Source: DATCYZ01 sp036526195
GTDB taxonomy: Bacteria; Pseudomonadota; Gammaproteobacteria; Burkholderiales; SG8-39
Length of the DNA stretch: 28,775 nt
Direction of reading: 5' to 3'
Assembly (NCBI GenBank): GCA_036526195.1
Contig: DATCYZ010000104.1
Span: forward strand, 1-28,775
Below, in pieces: positions 6,139 to 12,944 of this stretch. Positions within the stretch are counted from its first letter, which is position 1, and every line of letters begins with the position of its first letter. The notes below the pieces were generated by a model. The model was not told where the DNA came from. It saw nothing but the letters and a program-made list of their open reading frames with translations, and did not search any database. Both the position numbers and the translations under genes were made by a program.

Positions 6139-8777
6139 CTTTTCCCGCTCGCCAGCGCGGCGCGCGCCGCCTGCGCGATCGCCGCGCGGTCCACCCCGAA
6201 GAAGCGCCGCAGCGCCACCCGCGTGTCGCTGCGGCCGTATCCGTCGGTGCCGAGCACCGTGAAGCTGCGATCCGCAGGCACCCAGGGCCGGATCAAGTCC
6301 GGCAGGGCGCTGACCCAGTCGCTCGCCGCGATCACCGGCCCGCGGGTCGGGGCGAGGCACTGCGCGACCCAGGGCGCGGCGCCTGCGCCCGCGTCCACGC
6401 CCGCGCCGCGCGCCTCGCGCACCGCATCGCTCGCGCCCGAGGCCGCCAGCCCGTCCCAGCGCAGCTCGCTCCAGCTGGTGACGCTCCAGACATCCGCCGC
6501 GATGCCGTCTTCCGCCTCGAGCAGTTCGGCCGCCGCCAGCGCCTCGCGCAGGATCGTGCCCGAGCCGAGCAGCTGCACGCGCTTCGCGCCCTTCCTGCCC
6601 GCGCCTTCGCGCACCCGGTGCATGCCGCGCAGGATGCCCTCGCGCGCGGCGGCCGGCTGGGCGGGATGTGCGTAGTTCTCGTTCATCACGGTGAGGTAGT
6701 AGAAGGCGTCCTCGCCGCCTTCGAGCATGCGGCGCGCGCCGTCCTCGACGATGGTGGCGAGTTCGTAGCCGTAGCAGGGATCCCAGGCCCGGCAGTTCGG
6801 CACCGTGGCCGCGACCAGGTGCGAGGACCCGTCCTGGTGCTGCAGGCCCTCTCCCGAGAGCGTGGTGCGCCCGGCCGTGGCGCCAAACAGGAAGCCGCGC
6901 GCACGCGAGTCGCCCGCCGCCCAGATCAGGTCCGAGACCCGCTGGAAGCCGAACATCGAATAGAAGATGTAGAACGGCAGCATCGGCAGGCCGTGCGTCG
7001 AGTAGGCGGTGGCCGCCGCCAGCCAGGAGGCGAGCGCGCCCGCCTCGGTGATGCCCTCTTCCAGGATCTGGCCGTCGCGCGCCTCCTTGTAATAGAGGAG
7101 CTCTTCGTGGTCCTCGGGCGCATAGAGCTGCCCGACCGCGGAGTAGATGCCCACCTGCCGGAACAGGGTCTGCATACCGAAGGTTCGCGCCTCGTCGGCG
7201 ACGATCGGCACGATGCGCGGACCGAGCACCGGGTCTTTCAGCAACTGCGCGAGCAGTTGCACGAACATCATGGTGGTGGACTGCTCGCGGGCGTTCGAGC
7301 CTTCGACGAGGCGCCTGAAGGCGCTCGCCGGCACCGCCACCGCCGGCGAATCCGACTGCCGCGCCGGCAGGTAGCCGCCAAGCGCCTTGCGGCGCGCATG
7401 CAGATACTTCATCTCGGCCGCGCCCTCCGCCGGGCGATGGAATCGCAGCGCGACCACGTCTGCATCCGAGAGTGGCAGCGAGAAGCGGTCGCGGAACTCG
7501 AGCAGTTGCGCGTCATCGAGCTTCTTCTGCTGGTGGGTGCCCATCTTGCCCTGCCCCCAGTGCCCCATGCCGTAGCCCTTCTTGGTCTTGGCGAGGATCA
7601 CCGTCGGCCGGCCGGCATGGCGCACCGCCGCGTCGTAGGCGGCGTGGATCTTGACCGGGTCGTGCCCGCCGCGGCGCAGGCGGTCGATGTCCTCGTCCGA
7701 GAGGTGCTTGATCAGCGCCTGCAGCTCGGGATACTTGTTGAAGAAGTGCTCGCGGTTGAAGCTGCCGTCGGTGGCGGCGTAGGTCTGGAAGGCGCCGTCG
7801 ACGGTCTCGTGCAGGCGCTTGAGCAGCACGCCGTCGGTGTCGCGCGCGAACAGCGGGTCCCAGTCCGAGCCCCACAGCAGCTTCACCACGTTCCAGCCGG
7901 CGCCGGCGAACAGGCCCTCGAGTTCCTGCACGATGGAGCCGTTGCCGCGCACCGGGCCGTCGAGCCGCTGCAGGTTGCAGTTGACGACGAAGATCAGGTT
8001 GTCGAGTCCCTCGCGCGAGGCGAGCGACAGTCCGGCGAGCGCCTCGGGCTCGTCCATCTCGCCGTCGCCGACGAAGGCCCAGACCTTGCGGCCGGCGGTG
8101 GCGGCGAGCCCGCGGTGCTCGAGGTAGCGCATGAAGCGCGCCTGGTAGACCGCGGCGAGCGGCCCGAGGCCCATGGAGCCGGTGGGGAACTGCCAGAAAT
8201 CCGGCATCAGCCAGGGATGGCAGTAGGACGACAGCCCCTTGCCGTCGACCTCGCGCCGGTAGTGGGCAAGGTGCTCTTCGCTCAGCCGCCCTTCCAGAAA
8301 GGCGCGCGCATAGACGCCGGGGGCCGAATGCGGCTGGAAGTAGACGAGGTCGCCGTCCTGCCCGGCGCGGAAGAAATGGTTGAAGCCGACCTCGAACAGG
8401 TCCGCGGCCGAGGCGTAGCTCGCGATATGGCCGCCGAGCTCGGCGTGCGCGCGGGTGGCGCGCACCACCATGGCGAGCGCGTTCCAGCGCACGATGGCCG
8501 AGAGGCGCTGCTCGATCTCGAGGTTGCCCGGGAACTGCGGCTGGTCCTCGAGCCCCACCGAGTTCTTGTAGGAGGTGTTCAGCACCGGCGGCAGCGGCAC
8601 GCGGCGCGCGCGCGCGTGCTCGAGCAGCTTGCGCAGGAGGAACGTCGCGCGCTCCCGGCCTTCGGCCTCGACCAGCGCGTCGAAGGCGTCGAGCCATTCG
8701 CGGGTCTCAAGGGGATCGGCGTCCGGCGGGTTCACCCGCCAGAAGGCCGAGGAGAGCATGTCGGTGAGGTCGGTCAT
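6135..8777 (-). CDS. aceE: 2-oxoacid dehydrogenase E1, homodimeric pyruvate dehydrogenase (AceE) type
   Basis: An 880-residue homodimeric E1 of the pyruvate dehydrogenase complex type, close in length to E. coli AceE (887). It decarboxylates pyruvate with thiamine diphosphate and passes the acetyl group to lipoyl-E2. The thiamine motif is clear: GDGEMDEPE from residue 237 to NCNLQRLDGP near 266-275. Further AceE signatures are GGHIASYASAA, THQQKKL, DEARTFGM, QILEEGITEAG and GTDGYGRSD near the end. I chose the ATG at 8777 because it gives family length; an in-frame TTG lies 30 bases upstream. Neither aceF nor lpd is adjacent, which is unusual. A specialised paralogue using another 2-oxoacid (MdeB-like) is possible. 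The stop overlaps the cofD stop, so no terminator separates the two convergent genes. Confidence 0.92.
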   Translation of the reverse strand: MTDLTDMLSSAFWRVNPPDADPLETREWLDAFDALVEAEGRERATFLLRKLLEHARARRVPLPPVLNTSYKNSVGLEDQPQFPGNLEIEQRLSAIVRWNALAMVVRATRAHAELGGHIASYASAADLFEVGFNHFFRAGQDGDLVYFQPHSAPGVYARAFLEGRLSEEHLAHYRREVDGKGLSSYCHPWLMPDFWQFPTGSMGLGPLAAVYQARFMRYLEHRGLAATAGRKVWAFVGDGEMDEPEALAGLSLASREGLDNLIFVVNCNLQRLDGPVRGNGSIVQELEGLFAGAGWNVVKLLWGSDWDPLFARDTDGVLLKRLHETVDGAFQTYAATDGSFNREHFFNKYPELQALIKHLSDEDIDRLRRGGHDPVKIHAAYDAAVRHAGRPTVILAKTKKGYGMGHWGQGKMGTHQQKKLDDAQLLEFRDRFSLPLSDADVVALRFHRPAEGAAEMKYLHARRKALGGYLPARQSDSPAVAVPASAFRRLVEGSNAREQSTTMMFVQLLAQLLKDPVLGPRIVPIVADEARTFGMQTLFRQVGIYSAVGQLYAPEDHEELLYYKEARDGQILEEGITEAGALASWLAAATAYSTHGLPMLPFYIFYSMFGFQRVSDLIWAAGDSRARGFLFGATAGRTTLSGEGLQHQDGSSHLVAATVPNCRAWDPCYGYELATIVEDGARRMLEGGEDAFYYLTVMNENYAHPAQPAAAREGILRGMHRVREGAGRKGAKRVQLLGSGTILREALAAAELLEAEDGIAADVWSVTSWSELRWDGLAASGASDAVREARGAGVDAGAGAAPWVAQCLAPTRGPVIAASDWVSALPDLIRPWVPADRSFTVLGTDGYGRSDTRVALRRFFGVDRAAIAQAARAALASGKS

Positions 8778-8797
8778 GGTCTTCGGGTCGTTCGTCG

Positions 8798-9749
8798 GTG
8801 TCTGCAAATGGTACCGCTGTTCAGGGACGCCCTCAGGATTCGCCGCCAACGGCCGGTAGAAGTCGGGTGGAAGCCGCCATCGACCCTGCAGGCGTTTCAG
8901 CCCTCGATGAGGCAGCCGCCCGGATCGCACAGGATCTGGGCATCCCGCCGTGTCCGGCGATCCTGACGCAGATGCTGCGCGACATGCGCGCGGAGGAGCC
9001 GGATTTCCCGCGCATCGCCCGGCTGGTGTCCGGCGACGTCGCGCTTGCGGCCACCATGCTGCGCACCGTCAACTCGCCGTTCTACGGCCTGCGCAACCCG
9101 GCCACCTCGGTGCAGCAGGCCCTGAGCTTACTCGGCCTGCGCACCGTGGCGCTTCTGGCCACCGGCCTGCTGCTGCGCCAGGCCTTCCCGGTCTCCAGCC
9201 ACGAGCGCATGGAGCAATTCTGGGAGGACTCCTCCAACCTCGCCACGGCGTCCTCGCGCATCGCGCGTCACCTGCGCTGCGTCGACCATGACGCCGCCCA
9301 CACCTTCGGCCTGTTCCGCGATTGCGGCCGGGCCGTCATGATGGTGCGCATCAAGGGCTATGCCTCCGCGGCCTTTTGCGTCCCGGAATCCGGCGGCGCG
9401 CGCACGACGGGATCTCGAATCGCAGCACTTCGGCACCGACCACGCCAAGGTGGGCTACCACCTCGCGCGCGCCTGGTTCCTGCCCGAGGACACCTGCAAC
9501 GCCGTGCTGCACCACCACAGCCCGGACGCCCAGCGCGGGCGCCGCTCCGACCTCGATCCGGGGGCGATGCGCCTGATTGCCGTTGCCGCCCTCGCCGAAG
9601 CCGCCCGCGTGCGCGCCTCGGGCGAAACGCCAGCCGATTCCGTCAGCCTGGCGGCCACGCTGGGGGCGCTGCAACTGCGGCTGAATGCGGATGCGGTCGG
9701 CGTGATCAACGAACTGGTTGCCGACGGGCTCGCCGCCGAGGCGTCCTGA
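8798..9749 (+). pseudogene. HDOD domain protein, interrupted by a frameshift
   Basis: The first frame encodes an HDOD (HD-related output) domain: LGIPPCPAILTQML, the LVSGDVALAATMLRTVNSPFYG core, SVQQALSLLGLR, and on to MMVRIKGYAS. The match then continues in another frame with DLESQHFGTDHAKVGYHLARAWFLPED and HHHSPDAQ, ending at 9749. The join lies between about 9360 and 9412. Removing one T from the TTTT run at 9374-9377 restores a continuous product of about 290-315 residues. Both halves keep the domain's sequence character, so the break is recent, a sequencing error, or programmed. Two starts are possible: GTG 8798, only 20 bases from the aceE start, or GTG 8867, which leaves more promoter room. 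HDOD proteins usually act in signalling, often with c-di-GMP or stress pathways; the role here is unknown. Confidence 0.8.
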
Positions 9750-9755
9750 GCCCGC

Positions 9756-10814
9756 CTATCGCGACGACGCCCGGATGCGGGCCGCGCGTTCAGCCGTGAC
9801 GGCGGATTTCTCCTTCCGGCCCAGCTTGCCGTACACCGCGGCGAGGTCTTCAAGGGTCTCCGCGACCAGCGGGTGATCCCGGCCGTAGGCTTTCTCGCGC
9901 ACCTGCAGGGCCTTGGTCCAGAGCGCCTCCGCGCTGTCCGGATCGTTGTCGCGCAGATAAAGCCCGGCGAGCCCGCTCAGCGCCTGCGCCATGTTCGGGT
10001 GCTCGCGTTCGAGCGAATCGTCGATGATGGCGATCGCCCGCTTGTAGAGTTCCTCGCTCTCCTCGTAGCGCGCCTGCTCCAGACGGATGGAGGCGAGGCC
10101 CACCAGCGATTCCGCGACGCGGGGATTCTTCGCGCCCAGCGCCTTCTCCCGGATGGCGAGCGCGCGCGCATAGAGCGGCTCGGCAGCGGCGAAATTCTTC
10201 TGCTGGCTGTACAGCCTGGCGAGGTTGTTGAGCGCGAGCGCGACCGACGGATGCTCGGCGCCCCGCACCGCTTCGAGCTTGCGCAGCACCTCTTTCAGCA
10301 GGGCCTCGGCCTCGGGGTAACGGCCCTGCGCGCGATAGAGCGCGGCGAGGCCGTTCTCCGAGAGCGCGACCATCTCGTGATCGGCACCGAGCGCCTCCTC
10401 GCGCACGTCGAGCGCGCGCTTGAAGAGCGCCTCGGCCTCGGCATACCGCCCCTGGTCGGCGCGCAGCAAGGCGAGGCTGCTCAGCGTCTGTCCGGTCAGG
10501 GCGTGCGACGCACCGAGGCGCCGCTCGCGGATTTCGAGCGCCCGCTGCAGCAACGGCTCGGCGGCCGCATAGTCCCCCATCATGCGCAGGCTGTCGGCAA
10601 GCCGGTTGAGCGATCCCGCCACCGGCGGACTGTCCGGCCGCAGGCGCGTCTCGGCAAACTCGAGTGCCTTGCGCGCCGCAGTCGCCGCGTCCGCGTAACG
10701 CCCGAGATGCCAGAGTTTCGTCGCCTCGTCGTTCAGGCTGCGCCACGCCTCGACCTGCGCCTGCGCGGAGGTCGTGGCCAGTACGAGGGCGAACAGAAGC
10801 GCGAAGCGAAGCAT
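9756..10814 (-). CDS. Secreted or periplasmic tetratricopeptide-repeat protein (kinesin-light-chain-like TPR)
   Basis: A 352-residue protein with a cleavable signal peptide (MLRFALLFALVLATTSAQA, cleavage near residue 19). Almost everything after it is eight consecutive TPR units, each exactly 42 residues, starting near residue 26; the last is partial. The consensus of each unit is Leu-x-x-Leu-Ala, Gly-Arg-Tyr, Ala-Glu-Ala-Glu, Arg-Ala-Leu, and a closing Gly-x-x-His-Pro with Val-Ala. The 42-residue form is typical of kinesin-light-chain-type TPRs and forms a protein-binding superhelix. No catalytic domain is present, so it is probably a scaffold or adaptor; the partner is unknown. The ATG lies 13 bases after the encoded CCA of a tRNA-Thr on the same strand, so both probably share a transcript. 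It converges on the HDOD gene with 6 bases between them. Confidence 0.88.
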   Translation of the reverse strand: MLRFALLFALVLATTSAQAQVEAWRSLNDEATKLWHLGRYADAATAARKALEFAETRLRPDSPPVAGSLNRLADSLRMMGDYAAAEPLLQRALEIRERRLGASHALTGQTLSSLALLRADQGRYAEAEALFKRALDVREEALGADHEMVALSENGLAALYRAQGRYPEAEALLKEVLRKLEAVRGAEHPSVALALNNLARLYSQQKNFAAAEPLYARALAIREKALGAKNPRVAESLVGLASIRLEQARYEESEELYKRAIAIIDDSLEREHPNMAQALSGLAGLYLRDNDPDSAEALWTKALQVREKAYGRDHPLVAETLEDLAAVYGKLGRKEKSAVTAERAARIRASSR

Positions 10815-10827
10815 TCCCGAGGAATCC

Positions 10828-10903
10828 TGGTGCCGGCTGCAGGAATCGAACCCGCGACCTTCGGTTTACAAAACCGCTGCTCTACCAACTGAGCTAAGCC
10901 GGC
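10828..10903 (-). tRNA. tRNA-Thr (anticodon UGU), CCA encoded
   Basis: Read on the minus strand, the acceptor stem GCCGGCT pairs with AGCCGGC, followed by discriminator A and an encoded CCA. The D-arm is GCTC-AGTTGGTA-GAGC. The anticodon loop is TTTGTAA, giving anticodon TGT for threonine ACA. The T-arm carries GGTTCGATTCC. At 76 bases with CCA all expected elements are present. The first anticodon-stem pair (27-43, G-A) looks unpaired. Confidence 0.96.
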
Positions 10904-10913
10904 GCGAACGGAA

Positions 10914-10919
10914 ATTCTA
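10914..10919 (-). promoter_or_regulatory. Candidate -10 element for tRNA-Thr
   Basis: TAGAAT on the minus strand ends 10 bases ahead of the mature tRNA 5' end, in an AT-rich patch. Initiation would fall a few bases before the tRNA. No good -35 box is present, because the region upstream is a GC hairpin, so this is tentative. Confidence 0.35.
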
Positions 10920-10925
10920 ATCGCA

Positions 10926-10945
10926 GGACGCGCGGCCCCGCGTCC
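10926..10945 (-). terminator. Hairpin directly after sspB, probable terminator of the ssp transcript
   Basis: GGACGCG (10926-10932) pairs perfectly with CGCGTCC (10939-10945) around a six-base loop, starting two bases after the sspB stop. On the minus strand it is followed by TGCGATTAGAATTT, which is T-rich but not a clean U-run. It separates sspB from tRNA-Thr. Confidence 0.5.
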
Positions 10946-10947
10946 GG

Positions 10948-11463
10948 CTACTTCACGCGGCGCAGGGTCGGCTTGCCGCCGGGCTTCGGCCGCTCCGGGT
11001 TCGGCGCGTCGCCGCCTTTATCCGGGCGCTCGCGGGTGGTGGCCAGCACCGGCGCGGTCTGCGCGGGGGTGGTGGGCAGGTTCACGCCGGAGGCGGCGTC
11101 GTTCGAGGTGTCGGGCCCGGCGTCGTCACGCGACTGCACCACCGGCGTCTCGGTCTCGACCTCGAAGGTCATGCCATGGCCGGTCTCGCGCGCGTAAATC
11201 GCCTGCACAGTCTGGATCGGCACCGAGATCTGCCGCGCCACGCCGGCGAAGCGCGCCGAGAACTCGATGACCTCGTTGCCCATCTGCAGGCGGTGCACCG
11301 CGGTCGGCGCGATGTTCAGGGTGATCTCGCCGTTCCTGACGAACTCGGCCGGCACCTGGGTGCGCGAATCCGCCTTCACCACCAGATGCGGCGTATAGCC
11401 GTTGTCGACGCACCACTCGTAGAGCGCGCGCAGCAGGTACGGCTTGGTGGCGATTTCGCCCAT
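10948..11463 (-). CDS. sspB: SspB, ClpXP protease specificity-enhancing adaptor
   Basis: A 171-residue SspB. SspB binds ssrA-tagged proteins released from stalled ribosomes and hands them to ClpXP in the cytoplasm. The substrate-binding domain is at residues 1-105, opening with TKPYLLRALYEWCVDNGYTPHLVV. A long Pro/Thr/Asp-rich linker follows, and the last ten residues, GGKPTLRRVK, match the short tail that docks on ClpX (compare E. coli ...RPALRVVK). I placed the start at 11463 because the family begins a few residues before TKPYLL; the frame stays open upstream, but that stretch lies in sspA. It follows sspA by 11 bases, the usual sspAB arrangement. Confidence 0.93.
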   Translation of the reverse strand: MGEIATKPYLLRALYEWCVDNGYTPHLVVKADSRTQVPAEFVRNGEITLNIAPTAVHRLQMGNEVIEFSARFAGVARQISVPIQTVQAIYARETGHGMTFEVETETPVVQSRDDAGPDTSNDAASGVNLPTTPAQTAPVLATTRERPDKGGDAPNPERPKPGGKPTLRRVK

Positions 11464-11474
11464 GGGCAGGGGGA

Positions 11475-12074
11475 CTACTTGCGCATCACCTTTTCGGACG
11501 GCGTCAGGGCCTCGATGAAGGCCGGGCGCGAGAAGATGCGCTCGGCGTACTTCATCAGCGGCGCCGCGGGCTTGCCCAGGCGGATGCCAAAGTGGTCGAG
11601 CCGCCACAGGAGCGGCGCGATCGCCACGTCGAGCATGCTGAACTCCTCGCCCAGCATGAACTTGGTCTTGGCGAACATCGGCGCGAACTCGGTCAGGCGC
11701 TCGATGATGTGGGCGCGCGCCTTCTCGGCCTGCTTCTCCTTGCCGGATTCGAGCGGCTCGATCTGCGAGAAGAGCTCGGACTCCATGTTGTAGAGCATCA
11801 GCCGCGCGCGCGCGCGCAGCACCGGGTCCGAGGGCATCAGCTGTGGGTGCGGGAAGCGCTCGTCGATGTACTCGTTGATGATGTTCGACTCGTACAGCAC
11901 CAGGTCGCGCTCGACCAGCACCGGCACGCGGTTGTACGGGTTCATCACCGCGATGTCTTCGGGCTTGTTGAACAGGTCCACGTCGATGACCTGGAAATCC
12001 ATGCCCTTTTCATAGAGCACGAAGCGGCAGCGGTGGCTGAAGGGGCAGGTGGTGCCCGAATACAGTTGCATCAT
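11475..12074 (-). CDS. sspA: SspA, stringent starvation protein A (glutathione-S-transferase fold)
   Basis: A 199-residue SspA. This GST-like protein has no known transferase activity; it binds RNA polymerase and changes transcription under starvation and acid stress. The N-terminal thioredoxin-like domain carries GTTCPFSHRCRFVL and DLFNKPEDIAVMNPYN. The conserved block ESNIINEYIDERFPHP follows, then the helical GST domain. The start is one of two adjacent ATGs (12074 or 12071); MM is the usual beginning in betaproteobacteria. A good SD-like GAAGGA sits 8 bases upstream. It is followed by sspB and preceded, after 131 bases with two hairpins, by petC. Confidence 0.95.
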   Translation of the reverse strand: MMQLYSGTTCPFSHRCRFVLYEKGMDFQVIDVDLFNKPEDIAVMNPYNRVPVLVERDLVLYESNIINEYIDERFPHPQLMPSDPVLRARARLMLYNMESELFSQIEPLESGKEKQAEKARAHIIERLTEFAPMFAKTKFMLGEEFSMLDVAIAPLLWRLDHFGIRLGKPAAPLMKYAERIFSRPAFIEALTPSEKVMRK

Positions 12075-12097
12075 GATGCGATTCCTTCGCTCAGAAA

Positions 12098-12116
12098 CGG
12101 AGTCAACAAGACTCCG
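12098..12116 (-). terminator. Hairpin upstream of sspA
   Basis: CGGAGTC (12098-12104) and GACTCCG (12110-12116) form a perfect seven-pair stem with a five-base loop, followed on the minus strand by TTTCTGAG. It could end part of the petABC transcript. It lies in the probable sspA leader, and its loop-side TTGACT also resembles a -35 box, though no convincing -10 follows. Confidence 0.4.
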
Positions 12117-12170
12117 GGTACGGTAAATGGCGGCCGATCGGGTTACGGCCCGGCGGATGGGGGCACGGGG

Positions 12171-12190
12171 GAAACCGCCGGGACGGTTTC
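12171..12190 (-). terminator. Hairpin 15 bases after petC
   Basis: GAAACCG (12171-12177) and CGGTTTC (12184-12190) form a perfect seven-pair stem with a six-base loop. It begins 15 bases downstream of the petC stop on the minus strand. No U-run follows, so it may act as an mRNA 3'-end stabiliser or a Rho-assisted terminator rather than a simple intrinsic one. Confidence 0.4.
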
Positions 12191-12205
12191 ACCCGTTCTC
12201 AACCC

Positions 12206-12934
12206 TCAGTGGATGTCTTTCCAGTACGAGCGCTTGAGCAACCAGGCGAAGATGAACAGCACGCCGAGCACCCACAGCACGATGATGCCGATGCGCTTGC
12301 GCGCGCTGGCGGTCGGCTCGCCGACCCAGGCAAGGAAGTTCACCAGGTCGCGCGCCGTGCGGTCGTACTCGACCGCGGATTGCGTGCCATCGCTCAGCTG
12401 GGTCCAGTGGTACTCGGTCTTCTCGTGGCCGCCGAGGTCCTTGACCTTCTCGATCTTCAGCCCGCGCTCGCCCTGCAGCGTCCAGAGCACGTGCGGCATG
12501 CCGACGTTCGGGAACACGGCGTTGTTCCAGCCGTTCGGCGTCTTCGGATCGCGGTAGAAGGTGCGCAGGTAGGTGTAGAGCCAGTCCACGCCGCGCGCGC
12601 GCGCAATCACCGACAGGTCGGGCGGCGCAACGCCGAACCAGGCCTTGCCGTCCTTCGTCGAGAGCGCGACCTTCATGGTCTCGCCGACCTTGTCGGCGGT
12701 GAACATGAGGTTGTCCTTGATCTGGGCCTCGGTCAGGCCGATTTCGGTGAGCTTGTTGTAGCGCAGGTACTGCGCGCCGTGGCAGTTCATGCAGTAGTTG
12801 ACGAAGGTGCGCGCGCCGGACTGCAGGCTGACCAGGTCGTTCGGGTTGATCGGCGCGCGGTCGAGGCGGTAGCCGCCGCCGGCGGCCAGTGCCGCGAGCG
12901 GCGCGAACAGGAGGATGAGGAGGAGCTTGCGCAT
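12206..12934 (-). CDS. petC: Cytochrome c1 of the cytochrome bc1 complex
   Basis: A 242-residue cytochrome c1. It passes electrons from the Rieske protein to soluble cytochrome c on the periplasmic side. A signal sequence occupies residues 1-17. The haem-binding motif CMNCH is at 48-52 and the probable axial Met is Met146 in NVGMPHVLW. A membrane anchor near the C-terminus (about 216-233) ends in the basic tail KRSYWKDIH. It is the last gene of petABC, starting 10 bases after petB. All expected functional residues are present and the length is normal for betaproteobacteria. Confidence 0.97.
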   Translation of the reverse strand: MRKLLLILLFAPLAALAAGGGYRLDRAPINPNDLVSLQSGARTFVNYCMNCHGAQYLRYNKLTEIGLTEAQIKDNLMFTADKVGETMKVALSTKDGKAWFGVAPPDLSVIARARGVDWLYTYLRTFYRDPKTPNGWNNAVFPNVGMPHVLWTLQGERGLKIEKVKDLGGHEKTEYHWTQLSDGTQSAVEYDRTARDLVNFLAWVGEPTASARKRIGIIVLWVLGVLFIFAWLLKRSYWKDIH

Positions 12935-12944
12935 GGCGGCCGGC

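Noticed and set aside
2463..8966. A plus-strand frame without stops for about 6.5 kb, running through DUF58, tgpA and cofD and antisense to aceE
   Set aside because: Its translation is Arg/Ala-rich low complexity without domain matches, while four well-supported genes occupy the same DNA in other frames. Long open shadow frames are expected at this GC content.
9413..9799. Continuation of the first HDOD frame to 9799
   Set aside because: Past about 9412 this frame reads as Arg/Pro-rich nonsense, while the domain match continues in the neighbouring frame to 9749.
11464..11607. N-terminal extension of SspB by 48 codons
   Set aside because: It lies inside the sspA coding region, and SspB proteins begin shortly before TKPYLLRALYEW; ATG 11463 fits.
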